This document shows positions 40,850 through 48,245 of a DNA stretch of 49,283 nt, in pieces. The position numbers were made by a program, and so were the translations under genes. The number at the start of each line of letters is the position of its first letter. Positions within the stretch are counted from its first letter, which is position 1. The notes under the pieces were generated by a model. That model had not been told where the DNA came from, did no database searches, and saw only the letters and a program-made list of their open reading frames with translations. The DNA is taken from the NCBI RefSeq assembly GCF_003863365.1, contig NZ_RQXT01000053.1, forward strand, positions 1-49,283. Reading direction: 5' to 3'. The stretch is from Mesorhizobium tamadayense. GTDB taxonomy: Bacteria > Pseudomonadota > Alphaproteobacteria > Rhizobiales > Rhizobiaceae.

Positions 40850-41430
40850 TGAGACGAGCTCCTCCAGCACCATGACCCTGTAGACGCGGTAGTGCGCGAG
40901 ATCCTCTACGATTTGCCCTTTGTTCGGGTGGCACCTCTTGAGGATTTCGCCGACGTGATCTTTTTTCCACTGCGTCGTATCGCCGGCGATGCCGCGATGC
41001 GAAGGAGCGATGCGCCCGCCGATGCCAAGCATCGTGTCCATTGCGCTGTGAAAATGACGCCGCCGGTTCCAGCGGAAGGCGAACTCGTCGAGTAGGCGTC
41101 AAGATGGTTCTCCCGGAAGCTATGGAATGTGCCCAGCGCCCAGCAATTCGGTTTCGCAAAAATGCCAGAATCCACTTGAACACGATGTGTGCGGACATCG
41201 TCCTATTGCTCATTGACCTTCCTGAAGCGACGGCCGGGCACGTAGTCGTAAGAGGCAAGGAGTCCGTCGGTGGCAGACTCGTCCACGTCAACAGTTCCGG
41301 AAAGCGGTGTCCGGTTAGGGTTGACCATGGCGCGCTTGAGCTTGTGGAGCTTGAGCCAGGCGGTTTGCAGGATACACCCAGCTTAGGCTGAAGCTGCAGC
41401 GCCGAAATGGAGTTGGAGTGCGTCGCCATC
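40850..41430 (-). pseudogene. IS1595-family transposase remnant
   Basis: Three minus-strand frames together give parts of an ISXO2-like transposase: TAWLKLHKLKRAMVNPNRTP, then LSGTVDVDES (about 41390-41300), LGTFHSFRENHLDAYSTSSP (about 41130-41080, matching the usual GTYHGLRRKHVDAYLNEF), and MDTMLGIGGRIAPSHRGIAG (about 41040-40980). Frameshifts and deletions separate them and the second catalytic region is gone. It is a different IS1595 subgroup from the intact element at 33629. Confidence 0.65.
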
Positions 41431-42110
41431 GACGCAATCCAAGAGACCTGCCGCACAGGGCAAGCCGCGTGAACCGCTTCAACGCAAGGCGGGCAATTGA
41501 TGTGCTAACAATGGCCAAACTTGATTAGCTACCGGAAGAGAAGGGCTCTCCTCAGCTCACATCGCACCCGCGCGATTGATGTCCTTCGCGACCGGTCCCG
41601 CCGGTTCGTCCGTCCATCAAGCCCTTGCGGCTTCGCTACATGCAATCAGTGGGCCGCGGTATGTGTTTCTCGCAGCTCGGAAGGCGAAGCGCCGGCTCCT
41701 GGCTCTAATGCAAACCCTGGCTCGGCAACCAAGCACCCAGCAGCTCGCAACCCGACGCGCTGATACCCATAGTCAAACCGAGGCCGATCCAGGTGCAAGA
41801 CCGGAAAGGCGGCGTTGCGATCCGGCAATGACGTACGGATAAGGCTGATGACGCACTCCCGCCGACACGCTGCGTTGTCGACTTCGATGATCCGCTCGCA
41901 GGCAGGAGGTTGCCCGGGCTGTTCAGGTGACTGTTGGTGATGCTGACGAGTACGTCGGCCACGCAGCCGAATGGCTCGACGTCGTTCCCCTGCGCATCTT
42001 GATTGGCTGGAGTTTGACCTGTGATGCGGTCGGGGAAGACGGCGTCAAGGTGCTCTGACGCCGTCATCAGATGCGGCTCCCCAACCGCGCTCAAATTCCG
42101 CAGGATGCGG
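41431..42110. other. Interval downstream of the second nopP gene
   Basis: About 680 bases. Overlapping open frames exist on the minus strand (41705-42352) but the part before 42110 matches nothing I know. No ribosome binding site or repeat. It may be the remains of an accessory gene. Confidence 0.3.
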
Positions 42111-42947
42111 TCACATAAAGTCATCCTCGTACGAGTATCTGGGTGAACTTGGCGCGCTCTCGGTATCACTGCTCTCGCTATACCCAGTTTTGCAGAGATA
42201 TAGCGGTGGTTTGTCTGCACGCTGCCATTCACCCACACTGTTCTTTGTCCACTTTTCGGGATGCTGGGTAGGGTCAAGGACCATGTCGCCATCATCCACT
42301 TCAACAAACCCCAATTGCGCTGCGCGGGCTCGTGCTTCTGGATTAGCCGCACGCCAATTCAGCAATGGTCGCTCGCCGTCCATCCGAAGTTGATGCTCCA
42401 GCAGAATATCGCCTGCATTCTCAACGAGCGGATGAGCGACCTGTAGATCCACTATGGAGGTGATCTCAGTTCGACCAGGAAATTGTTGCCGCCAATTTTC
42501 GGACTCGAACTCAGTCATTCTGAATCCGCCTTCCGTTCTCAGCAGTCCAGCACTCTGATTTCCCAATTGATAGCTGAAATATCGTGCGTGCTCCGTATCT
42601 CGACGCATGCCGTATTGCTTAGCAACATCCGCGGTGCGACTGGCCCGTGAGGATACGAAGTCCGAATACTCTTGTGGATTGTCGGCGATGTGCATAATAT
42701 TATCGCCATGAAATTGCCTCACCTCCCTCCTAAAAGAAGACCTGTCGATCTCCACAACAGGAGGCTCGGAGCAGAGAGAATACGCTTGTGTTGCGGCTGA
42801 AGAAGAGCTGCCGCTGGAATCCAATCCAGCTAAGCGCATTCTGGCAAACATATTCGCGAATCCCTCGCTTCCTGCATCTGTTTCCGTTTGCTCGGCGACA
42901 CCACCCTGGTAGTGGATATCTGACGAGCCATCAATTCGACCATACAT
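42111..42947 (-). CDS. nopP: Type III secreted effector NopP, second copy
   Basis: 278 residues beginning MYGRIDGSSDIHYQGGVAEQ. Core motifs are shared with the plus-strand copy: PPVVEIDRSSF, YFSYQLGNQSAGLL, HPLVENAGDILLEHQLRMDG, LDPTQHPEKWTKNSVGEW. It ends with SSPRYSYEDDFM. The start and end agree with the remnant at 24036-24343, so those two are closest relatives. The segment NPEARARAAQLGFVEV resembles the end of a GNAT acetyltransferase fold. AAAGGAA lies eight to ten bases before the ATG and a tts box about 75 bases upstream. It appears intact. Whether both NopP proteins are delivered together is unknown. Confidence 0.87.
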   Translation of the reverse strand: MYGRIDGSSDIHYQGGVAEQTETDAGSEGFANMFARMRLAGLDSSGSSSSAATQAYSLCSEPPVVEIDRSSFRREVRQFHGDNIMHIADNPQEYSDFVSSRASRTADVAKQYGMRRDTEHARYFSYQLGNQSAGLLRTEGGFRMTEFESENWRQQFPGRTEITSIVDLQVAHPLVENAGDILLEHQLRMDGERPLLNWRAANPEARARAAQLGFVEVDDGDMVLDPTQHPEKWTKNSVGEWQRADKPPLYLCKTGYSESSDTESAPSSPRYSYEDDFM

Positions 42948-43002
42948 GAAATTCGTATTCCTTTGTTTCGCAATTGACTTCAGGCTGGCTAAGCGCGGCA
43001 GG

Positions 43003-43040
43003 TTTAGTTAGGCCGCTTAGTTGACGACAGGCTGACGAAG
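43003..43040 (-). promoter_or_regulatory. tts box of the second nopP
   Basis: Minus strand: CTTCGTCAGCCTGTCGTCAA followed by CTAAGCGG. It fits GTCAG-NNNTCG-N-AACT/AGCT and is nearly the same as the box before the nopP remnant at 23945. It lies about 70-90 bases before the start codon. Confidence 0.78.
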
Positions 43041-43237
43041 GCGTCTGAAGATGTACCAATGAATTCAGGCTGCGCCCTACTGGTCGGCCAAGGCCGTGGT
43101 TCTGAACTTTTCGGGTCTTGCCGGTCGCCAATGCGAGGGGGAATTTCTCCAGTTTCGCGATATCAAAGAATCGAGCGAGAACGTCGGTTGCGGATCGAGC
43201 CGCTGAGCTAACGGACGTTCCGTGGCAACAGCCGCCC

Positions 43238-43285
43238 CTTAAGAGCAAGAGACGGACAGGGGCACCCCGCAAGGGGCGGGCAGTA
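43238..43285 (+). pseudogene. Group II intron reverse transcriptase remnant, left part
   Basis: The frame reads EQETDRGTPQG just before the inserted element. GTPQG is the start of the reverse-transcriptase block that continues GVISPLLAN to the right of the element. Taken alone five residues would mean little. Joined across the TA at 43284-43285 and 44875-44876 and allowing a 4-base insertion, the reading becomes GTPQGAVISPLLANIFLHYI, which is convincing. Confidence 0.55.
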
Positions 43286-43369
43286 CTCCCTGAACGGAAA
43301 AGGTAACTTCGAGTTCGATCGGACAATCCCGCTCGATCGAAAGGGGAGCGTCTCAATGCGGCCCATGGG

Positions 43370-43645
43370 TTGCTCGCGCGTGGGCTGAGCGTGGCGGAGG
43401 CTGCCTTGTTGTTGTCGCGCCAATTCACCCTGTCCCGACGTCAAGCCCATCGGTACATCGAGGCGGCCCAGACGCTCGAACGACCGGTGCCGGTGGCCGA
43501 GCCGACGACGGCGGTGACGTTCAAGCTTCCGCCCAGTTTGGTCGACGCGGTGCGGGCGCGGGCGGCGGCCGAGACGACGACAATCAGCGACTTGGTCAGC
43601 CGGGCATTGCGCGCCTTCCTCGGCGAAGTCGGCGGCAATGGCTGA
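43370..43645 (+). CDS. Small protein accompanying the serine recombinase
   Basis: At least 91 residues. The N-terminal part GLSVAEAALLLSRQFTLSRRQAHRYIEAA looks like a helix-turn-helix. The C-terminal part TFKLPPSLVDAVRARAAAETTTISDLVSRALRAFL is a ribbon-helix-helix type DNA-binding domain. The frame is open upstream to about 43325 (SKGERLNAAHG), which belongs to the protein family in my reading, so the true start is uncertain and may be lost. Such small genes commonly precede recombinase genes in rhizobia. A further short frame (about 43670-43800, VHLEHAFDRLLTIKLEQVYG) may encode a second accessory protein overlapping the recombinase start. Confidence 0.55.
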   Translation: MLARGLSVAEAALLLSRQFTLSRRQAHRYIEAAQTLERPVPVAEPTTAVTFKLPPSLVDAVRARAAAETTTISDLVSRALRAFLGEVGGNG

Positions 43646-43792
43646 CCCCTTGCGGCGTCAAGGGCCGCAGCGTCCACCTCGAGCATGCGTTTGACCGTCT
43701 CCTCACCATCAAGCTGGAGCAGGTCTACGGGATTCGGGTCCCGGAGCGGGTCCGTGTCGTCGGCATTGGACCGCGGATAAGAGAGGGGAGCG

Positions 43793-44832
43793 ATGAAGAT
43801 CGCCGTGATTTATGCCCGGGTGTCCTCCGACCAGCAGAAGGAGGAGAACACGATCGCCAGTCAGACAGCGGCGCTGGTCGAGTTCGCCCGCGAGCAGGGG
43901 TTCAGCGTCCCCGATGAATGGGTGATCGAGGACGAAGGATTCAGCGGCGCCAGCCTGCTGCGGCCCGGCTTGGAGCGGCTGCGCGACCTCGCGGCCGAGG
44001 GCCAAATCCAAGCGGTCCTCATCCACGCGCCGGATCAGGTCCTTCTGACCGATGAGTTCGCCCGCCATGGTATCGAGACCATTTTCATCAAAGCGCCGCA
44101 TGCCGGCACGCCGGAAGATCAGCTGATGCTGCAGTTCCAGGGCATGATCGCCGAGTACGAACGGGCCCAGATTCTGGAACGCTCCCGCCGCGGCAAGCGT
44201 CACCGCGCCAAAGCCGGCGAGGTCTCCGTGCTCGGCGGGGCGCCCTGCGGCTATCGCTACATCCGCAAGACGCCCGAAATGCCGGCGTTACGAGATTAAC
44301 GCCGCCGAGGCGGCAGTGGTGCGGCTGATATTCGACAAATACACGGTCGAGGGCCTGAGCATTGGCGCCATCGCCCGGCTGCTGCGGGAAATGGCCCCGC
44401 CGACACGCAAGCGCGTGAACCGATGGGAACGTTCGGTCGTGTGGGGCATGTTGCGCAATCCCGCCTACAAAGGCACCGCCTGCTTCAACGAGACGAAAGT
44501 CGGGCCACGGCAAAAGGTGACGAAGCCATTCCGCCTGTCGGGTCGGGCGGTTCATGGCGAAAAGACCTGTGCGCACGAGCGGCCGCGGGAGGAATGGATC
44601 GAGATACCCGGTCCCCGACCTTGTCAGCGAAGAGACCTTCGCGTTGGCGGCGGAACGCCTGGCCGACAACAAGCGCTTCGCGCCGCGCCGCACCATTGAG
44701 CCCAGCCTCGTGCAGGGCCTGGTGTCAGGCAAGAAATGCGGCTACGCGCTCTACCATACGTCGACCCGTAGCTCGGCCCGCAAAATCCACTATTACCGCT
44801 GCCTGCAGCGAACCGCCGTCCTCCAATGGTAA
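43793..44832 (+). pseudogene. Large serine recombinase, frameshifted and missing catalytic segment
   Basis: The resolvase N-terminal domain starts at 43793 (MKIAVIYARVSSDQQKEENT) with the nucleophile Ser in YARVSSD. After VLIHAPD the sequence continues directly with QVLLTDEFARHG. The family normally has about nine residues between them (DRLSRKYAYQ), including conserved arginines, so an in-frame deletion has removed part of the active site. A frameshift near 44285 leads into the Recombinase domain (AAVVRLIFDKYTVEGLSIGA). A second shift near 44600 leads to the zinc-ribbon region (DLVSEETFALAAERLADN, KKCGYALYHTS). It cannot be active. Confidence 0.82.
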
Positions 44833-44874
44833 TGTGCCGTCCTCCGACCGAAGTTACCTTTTGCGTTCAGGGAG

Positions 44875-44930
44875 TAATTAGCCCGCTCCTTGCCAACATC
44901 TTCCTGCACTACATCCTTCGGGGCAGGTCA
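44875..44930 (+). pseudogene. Group II intron reverse transcriptase remnant, right part
   Basis: Directly outside the right inverted repeat the frame reads (Q)GVISPLLANIFLHYIL, block 4 of group II intron reverse transcriptases, and then decays. It is separated from its left half at 43238-43285 by the TIR-flanked element. It is a different intron from the one at the window start, of which only the 3' end is visible. Confidence 0.75.
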
Positions 44931-45470
44931 AAGCCTTTGCGGCGAGGCAGAGCGCAGTGACGTCGCGCACGGCTTCAAGCAAATCCGCACCAACTCTACG
45001 CGCCCAGGCGCTGACAAGGATGTTCATTCTCGCGGCGCAGGTGCTTCGCAAGATATTGAGGACAAAACTGAAGCGGTTTCGTACCATCAGAGGTGATGAA
45101 TTGCCTGCCGTGGTCGTAGCTTAACGTCCGGACTGCTTCAACTGCTGCGTTGCCGAGATACTGAAGGACGATGGCCGATTGGACCGCGAGATCAATTTGA
45201 GGTCATTATCGATAGTGGGGCTATCGGGCCACTCTACGGCGAAGGAGGCGGCAACTTGTGTCTCCGACCCGAAACGATTACCTGACGGCCATTATGAGCA
45301 AGCATTTGGCATCCGTCTTGACGATCGTGAACGCGCCCTACAACGCGAGAGGCGATGGCGAGAGCCGATGGCGACATCCGTGGCTGGATTGAATGCCTTC
45401 TGACAGTCGGCTGCCGCTTGGAGCGCTATCTGTTAACGCGGGAACATGTACGCCTTTAAGACATATATAC
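44931..45470. other. Interval before the toxin-antitoxin cluster
   Basis: About 540 bases. A plus-strand frame near 45160-45403 (LDREINLRSLSIVGLSGHST) has protein-like composition but no assignable family. No RNA gene or repeat seen. Confidence 0.3.
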
Positions 45471-45500
45471 TTGACAAGGGCGGCGTGATCCAGCTACATT
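45471..45500 (+). promoter_or_regulatory. Promoter of the DUF1778/GNAT operon
   Basis: TTGACA at 45471-45476 and TACATT at 45495-45500, 18 bases apart, form a good sigma-70 promoter 44 bases before the antitoxin start. The upstream ACATATATAC and surrounding short inverted half-sites may be the autoregulatory operator. Confidence 0.6.
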
Positions 45501-45543
45501 GCGACCCGTCAACTCCAAAATAGCAGGAGTGGAGAAGGTTATT

Positions 45544-45822
45544 ATGCCTCGGGCAGCGATTGAAGCGAATGAACGGATGAACCTGCGCGTGGCGGCGCAG
45601 CAGAAGGCGACGCTGATGCGGGCAGCCGCGCTTGTGCATGCGGATTTGACGGAGTTCGTCACCCGTGCGGCCCTGCGCGAGGCCGAAGCAGTGATCAAGA
45701 GCGCCGAGAGGATAGAGGTCTCGGAACGGGATTTCCTGCGCATTCTGGAGCTTTTGGACAACCCGCCACCGCCGAACGAAAAACTGCGCGCCGCGATTGC
45801 CGCCTTGCCGCGTGATCGATGA
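45544..45822 (+). CDS. DUF1778 antitoxin (TacA/AtaR type)
   Basis: 92 residues from the ATG at 45544. MPRAAIEANERMNLRVAAQQKATLMRAA is the ribbon-helix-helix DNA-binding part, and DLTEFVTRAALREAEAVI follows. The C-terminal tail with RIEVSERDFLRILELLDNPPPPNEKLRAAI is the toxin-binding region conserved in DUF1778 antitoxins. The gene overlaps the toxin start by four bases (ATGA). It would neutralise the acetyltransferase and repress the operon. The frame is open to 45499 but the family starts here. Confidence 0.9.
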   Translation: MPRAAIEANERMNLRVAAQQKATLMRAAALVHADLTEFVTRAALREAEAVIKSAERIEVSERDFLRILELLDNPPPPNEKLRAAIAALPRDR

Positions 45823-46358
45823 GCCTTCCGGCCTGGCACGAGGAGCCGATCTCGAAGGCGCAGGATCGCAGCGACTTCGATTGCGGCGACGCCGACACGA
45901 ACGTCTTCCTGGCCCGTTATGCGCGCCAGAGCCATGAGCAGAACGCCACCAAAACATATTGCGCGATAGAAACGGCGCGGCCCGGTCGGATTCTTGGATT
46001 TTATTCGATCGCGCCGTCGGCCCTTGGTCATGCGGCCGTGCCGGCGCGCATGACCAAGGGGCTCGCGCGTCACGATGTCCCGGGCTTTCTCCTGGCGCGC
46101 ATCGCCACCGACAGATCGATAGCGGGGCAGGGGCTGGGCGGTCAGCTGCTGGCCGCCGCCGCGAGGCGCTGTCTTCGGCTGGTGACGGAGGGCGGCGGCA
46201 TCGTTTTGATCATCGACGCCAAGAACGAACGCGCGGCCGATTGGTACGCCTCCTTCGGCGCCGAGCCCCTGCAGAGCCACCGCCAAGGTCAGCCGCTTCG
46301 GCTGGTGATCCATCTGGCGACGTTCGCGGCGGATTTGCGGGTCGCGGGCCATCTCTGA
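45819..46358 (+). CDS. GNAT-type toxin (tRNA acetyltransferase, TacT/AtaT type)
   Basis: 179 residues. In this toxin family an acetyl group is put on charged tRNA, stopping translation. HEEPISKAQDRSDFDCGDAD opens the family. The acetyl-CoA site is IATDRSIAGQGLGGQLLAAAARR (Q/R-x-x-G-x-G/A pattern), and the catalytic tyrosine region is RAADWYASFGAEPL. The start codon overlaps the antitoxin stop, and the antitoxin is encoded first, as usual. No mutation is evident, so this pair is probably functional, the only fully intact one of three in this region. Confidence 0.9.
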   Translation: MSLPAWHEEPISKAQDRSDFDCGDADTNVFLARYARQSHEQNATKTYCAIETARPGRILGFYSIAPSALGHAAVPARMTKGLARHDVPGFLLARIATDRSIAGQGLGGQLLAAAARRCLRLVTEGGGIVLIIDAKNERAADWYASFGAEPLQSHRQGQPLRLVIHLATFAADLRVAGHL

Positions 46359-46612
46359 CAGCCTCTGGATCAATGAAGCTGGCCGGCGCTGTCCCCATGA
46401 AGCCAGGCATGCCGACCGCGCCGACCACGGCAGGGGAGGGGAGGGCTCCACCCTGCCCATGGCGAGGGTGATCTCTACGATGTCGGGCAATTCCCTCGTC
46501 GGCTTCGTACGCCATCACTGATTCCGCTCGCTGATTCCCGACCGCGAGAGCATTCGGCTTGGTGGGCTCTTGTCCAGCCAACTTAGCACGGTTGCGACAC
46601 CCATTGAGCACC
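46359..46612. other. Interval between toxin-antitoxin loci
   Basis: About 250 bases. On the minus strand an alternative frame reads MPDIVEITLAMGRVEPSPPL, which I cannot assign. A comparable short frame (LPDVIEIVRAMLG) occurs near 49140 on the same strand, so both may descend from one family of repeated remnants. Confidence 0.3.
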
Positions 46613-46629
46613 ATAGCACCAAGTGCTAT
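46613..46629. promoter_or_regulatory. Operator palindrome of the RelE-like/NadS-like locus
   Basis: ATAGCAC-CAA-GTGCTAT is a perfect 7-base inverted repeat, ending 8 bases before the GTG start of the toxin remnant. The antitoxin HTH protein encoded downstream is the likely binder. Confidence 0.65.
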
Positions 46630-46637
46630 CTTTCATC

Positions 46638-46969
46638 GTGCCCGATCGAATATTCAAGACAGCATGGTTCGCCAAGGCGGCGCGCAAGGCACGGCTTTCC
46701 AACGCAGCGCTTACGCAGGGAGGCTGAGCAGGGCAAAGCGGATGATCTGGGCGGAGGCGTGTTCAAGAAACGGCTCGGCGACAACCGCTTTCAATCGATC
46801 CTGCTCGCCAGGAGCGGCGAGTTCTGGGTTTACGTCTATCGCCAAACAGGACAGGGCGAACATCGATGATGACGAATTGCGTTTCGCGATCTGGTGGCGC
46901 TCTACCGGCGCAAATCCATCGTGGATTTGGACGCGGAATTGAATGCTGGAGTTTTGATGGAGATTGGCG
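46638..46969 (+). pseudogene. RelE/HigB-like toxin, inactivated by frameshifts
   Basis: From GTG at 46638 the frame gives MPDRIFKTAWFAKAARKARL and then stops. The continuation AEQGKADDLGGGVFKKRLGD then RFQSILLARSGEFWVYVY lies in a second frame, and KQDRANIDDDELR in a third. Together they follow the RelE/HigB-type toxin paired with NadS-like antitoxins (KTAWFAKAARKARI..., DLGGGVFKKRL..., IDDDEL). At least two indels destroy the toxin, while the antitoxin gene next to it is intact. Confidence 0.75.
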
Positions 46970-47293
46970 ATGACGATTAGACGAAAATTCAAGAGCGACG
47001 CCTTCGAGGCGATCCACAGCGCGGTGGAAGGCATGGTGCTCGCCGGCACGGTCGACAAACAGACCCTGCGCTCCTTCGACGAAGCCTGCCTGTCCCGGCC
47101 GACGCTATTCGACGCAAAGAAGATCAAGGCGCTGCGCGAGCGCAATCACGTCAGCCAGCCGGTGTTCGCGCGCTATCTCAACACGTCGGACTCGACGGTG
47201 CAGAAGTGGGAGACCGGCACCAAGCGGCCGAGCGGGCTAGCGTTGAAGCTGCTGTCGGTGGTCGAAAAGCACGGTTTGCAGATGCTGCAGTAG
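46970..47293 (+). CDS. NadS/HigA-like HTH antitoxin, toxin partner lost
   Basis: 107 residues from the ATG at 46970 with GGAG eight bases upstream. The N-terminal part FKSDAFEAIHSAVEGMVLAG, the linker LRSFDEACL, and the HTH domain KIKALRERNHVSQPVFARYLNTSDSTVQKWETGTKRPSG when joined are typical of NadS-like antitoxins. The ending LKLLSVVEKHGLQMLQ is normal. Since the toxin gene upstream is broken, this is an orphan antitoxin that may still repress its operator or neutralise relatives elsewhere. Confidence 0.88.
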   Translation: MTIRRKFKSDAFEAIHSAVEGMVLAGTVDKQTLRSFDEACLSRPTLFDAKKIKALRERNHVSQPVFARYLNTSDSTVQKWETGTKRPSGLALKLLSVVEKHGLQMLQ

Positions 47294-47339
47294 GCCGTCG
47301 GTGGTCGAAAAGCACGGTTTGCAGATGCTGCAGTAGGCC
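47254..47339 (+). repeat. 43-bp perfect tandem duplication at the antitoxin 3' end
   Basis: Bases 47254-47296 and 47297-47339 are identical (beginning GTCGGTGGTCGAAAAGCACG and ending CAGTAGGCC). The unit covers the last 13 codons and the stop of the antitoxin gene, so the first copy ends the protein and the second is silent. A recent replication-slippage event. Confidence 0.95.
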
Positions 47340-47695
47340 GACTACCCCTCCGGAGATGCGAGCTCGGCCTCGACGGTGGCGGCATCGGGCAAGCGGATCG
47401 GCTCTATTGTCATTCCGGCGCTCCTCACATCCAGGTGGTCCACTCAAGCAGGGCGAGCGATAGGTCAAGGAAAAAGCCACAAAGCCCTGCGTTTCCAGGG
47501 CCGCCCAACGATCCAAGGTCAGAATTTTCGCGGATCTGGGCGGCGAAACCAATCACTGTCGACAAGAGAGATTGTGATAAAACGCTGTAGCCTTTGGTTT
47601 CCGATTTCAATTGAAGCGGTAAGCTGCAATTCCAAGCCAAATTTCGGTCCTTACGGGGGCATTCACGGAAGAGGCGCGAATTCGTGTCTTTGACT
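47340..47695. other. Interval between NadS-like and ParE-like genes
   Basis: About 355 bases between convergent genes. No gene identified and no terminator clear enough to call. Confidence 0.3.
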
Positions 47696-47986
47696 TTAGC
47701 CCGGCCTTACTCTTTCGTCGGCGGCCACCGGCGAACTATATGCACCAGGGCCAGCACGAGATTTGCCTTCGACTTCGTAAACCAGACGGTAGCTCTCGTG
47801 TGGAATCATCTCGCGCGTGCCGGGGATTTTTCCGGTGCGGCCGAGCTTGGGGAAATCCGCCAGCCTCGCCGCTGCGTCGCTGAAAAGGTGGTCCATCCGA
47901 GCGGCCGCTGACAGGCTGTCGGCCGCAATGTAGTCCCAAATGTCGGCTCGGTCCTGTTCGGCCTCTGGCGTCCATACGACCCTCAC
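47696..47986 (-). pseudogene. ParE/RelE-type toxin with frameshifted C-terminus
   Basis: The body is typical: MRVVWTPEAEQDRADIWDYI, RMDHLFSDAAARLADFPKLGR and GTREMIPHESYRLVYEVEG. After that the frame reads KSRAGPGAYSSPVAADER, unlike the family. In the neighbouring frame the DNA encodes LVLALVHIVRRWPPTKE and a TAA at 47707-47709, the expected ending. A one-base change near 47756 therefore swaps the last 17 or so residues, including the final beta strand that carries the catalytic or gyrase-contact region. The toxin is probably inactive. Its start overlaps the antitoxin stop by four bases. Confidence 0.8.
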
Positions 47987-48204
47987 GCCTGGCTTGCCGT
48001 CTTGGCACGCCGGGCGGCGAAGTCAGCCTCGATCTCATCATTCGTCCGGCCTCGGCCGGCCCGCATCGAGGACCGCGCGACCTCGACCTTGCGGCGGAGG
48101 AACTCGTCATACTCCCGCTCTTCGCGCCGACGCTCAATGTAATCACGCATCAGCTCGCGAACCACCTGTTCGAGCTTCATCGTGAAAACCGCCTCTTTCG
48201 GCAT
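47983..48204 (-). CDS. ParD-like antitoxin of the ParE-type toxin
   Basis: 73 residues from the ATG at 48204 (MPKEAVFTMKLEQVVRELMR) with GGAGG seven bases upstream. A short ribbon-helix-like N-terminus is followed by a long charged helix (DYIERRREEREYDEFLRRKVEVARSSMRAGRG) and EIEADFAARRAK, the usual toxin-wrapping tail. The longer frame to 48273 overlaps the operator and is not used. It precedes and overlaps the ParE-like gene. Intact, unlike its partner. Confidence 0.82.
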   Translation of the reverse strand: MPKEAVFTMKLEQVVRELMRDYIERRREEREYDEFLRRKVEVARSSMRAGRGRTNDEIEADFAARRAKTASQA

Positions 48205-48225
48205 GCTCGGCCTCCTGCGGGCAAG

Positions 48226-48245
48226 ATACTCATGAAGTATATACG
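48226..48245. promoter_or_regulatory. Promoter/operator of the ParD-ParE-like operon
   Basis: ATACT-CATGA-AGTAT (48226-48240) is a perfect 5-base inverted repeat, and on the minus strand TATACT forms a -10 sequence overlapping it. It lies 22 bases before the antitoxin start, consistent with autoregulation. Confidence 0.6.

Larger units (their letters stand above)
43286..44874 (+). mobile_element. 1.59-kb element with 26-bp inverted repeats and serine recombinase, TA-flanked
   Basis: The left end (43286-43311) and right end (44849-44874) are 26-base terminal inverted repeats differing at one position: CTCCCTGAACG, then G or C, then AAAAGGTAACTTCG. TA stands directly outside each end. Removing the element and one TA restores a group II intron reverse-transcriptase motif, so the borders are probably exact. 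Inside are a small gene, possibly a second one, and a broken serine recombinase; no DDE transposase is present. Near the right end GCCGTCCTCC occurs twice (44815-44824, 44836-44845). Element class unknown to me. Confidence 0.7.

Noticed and set aside
41705..42352. 215-codon minus-strand frame overlapping the end of the second nopP
   Set aside because: Its upstream part is a shadow of nopP in another frame and the rest matches nothing known.
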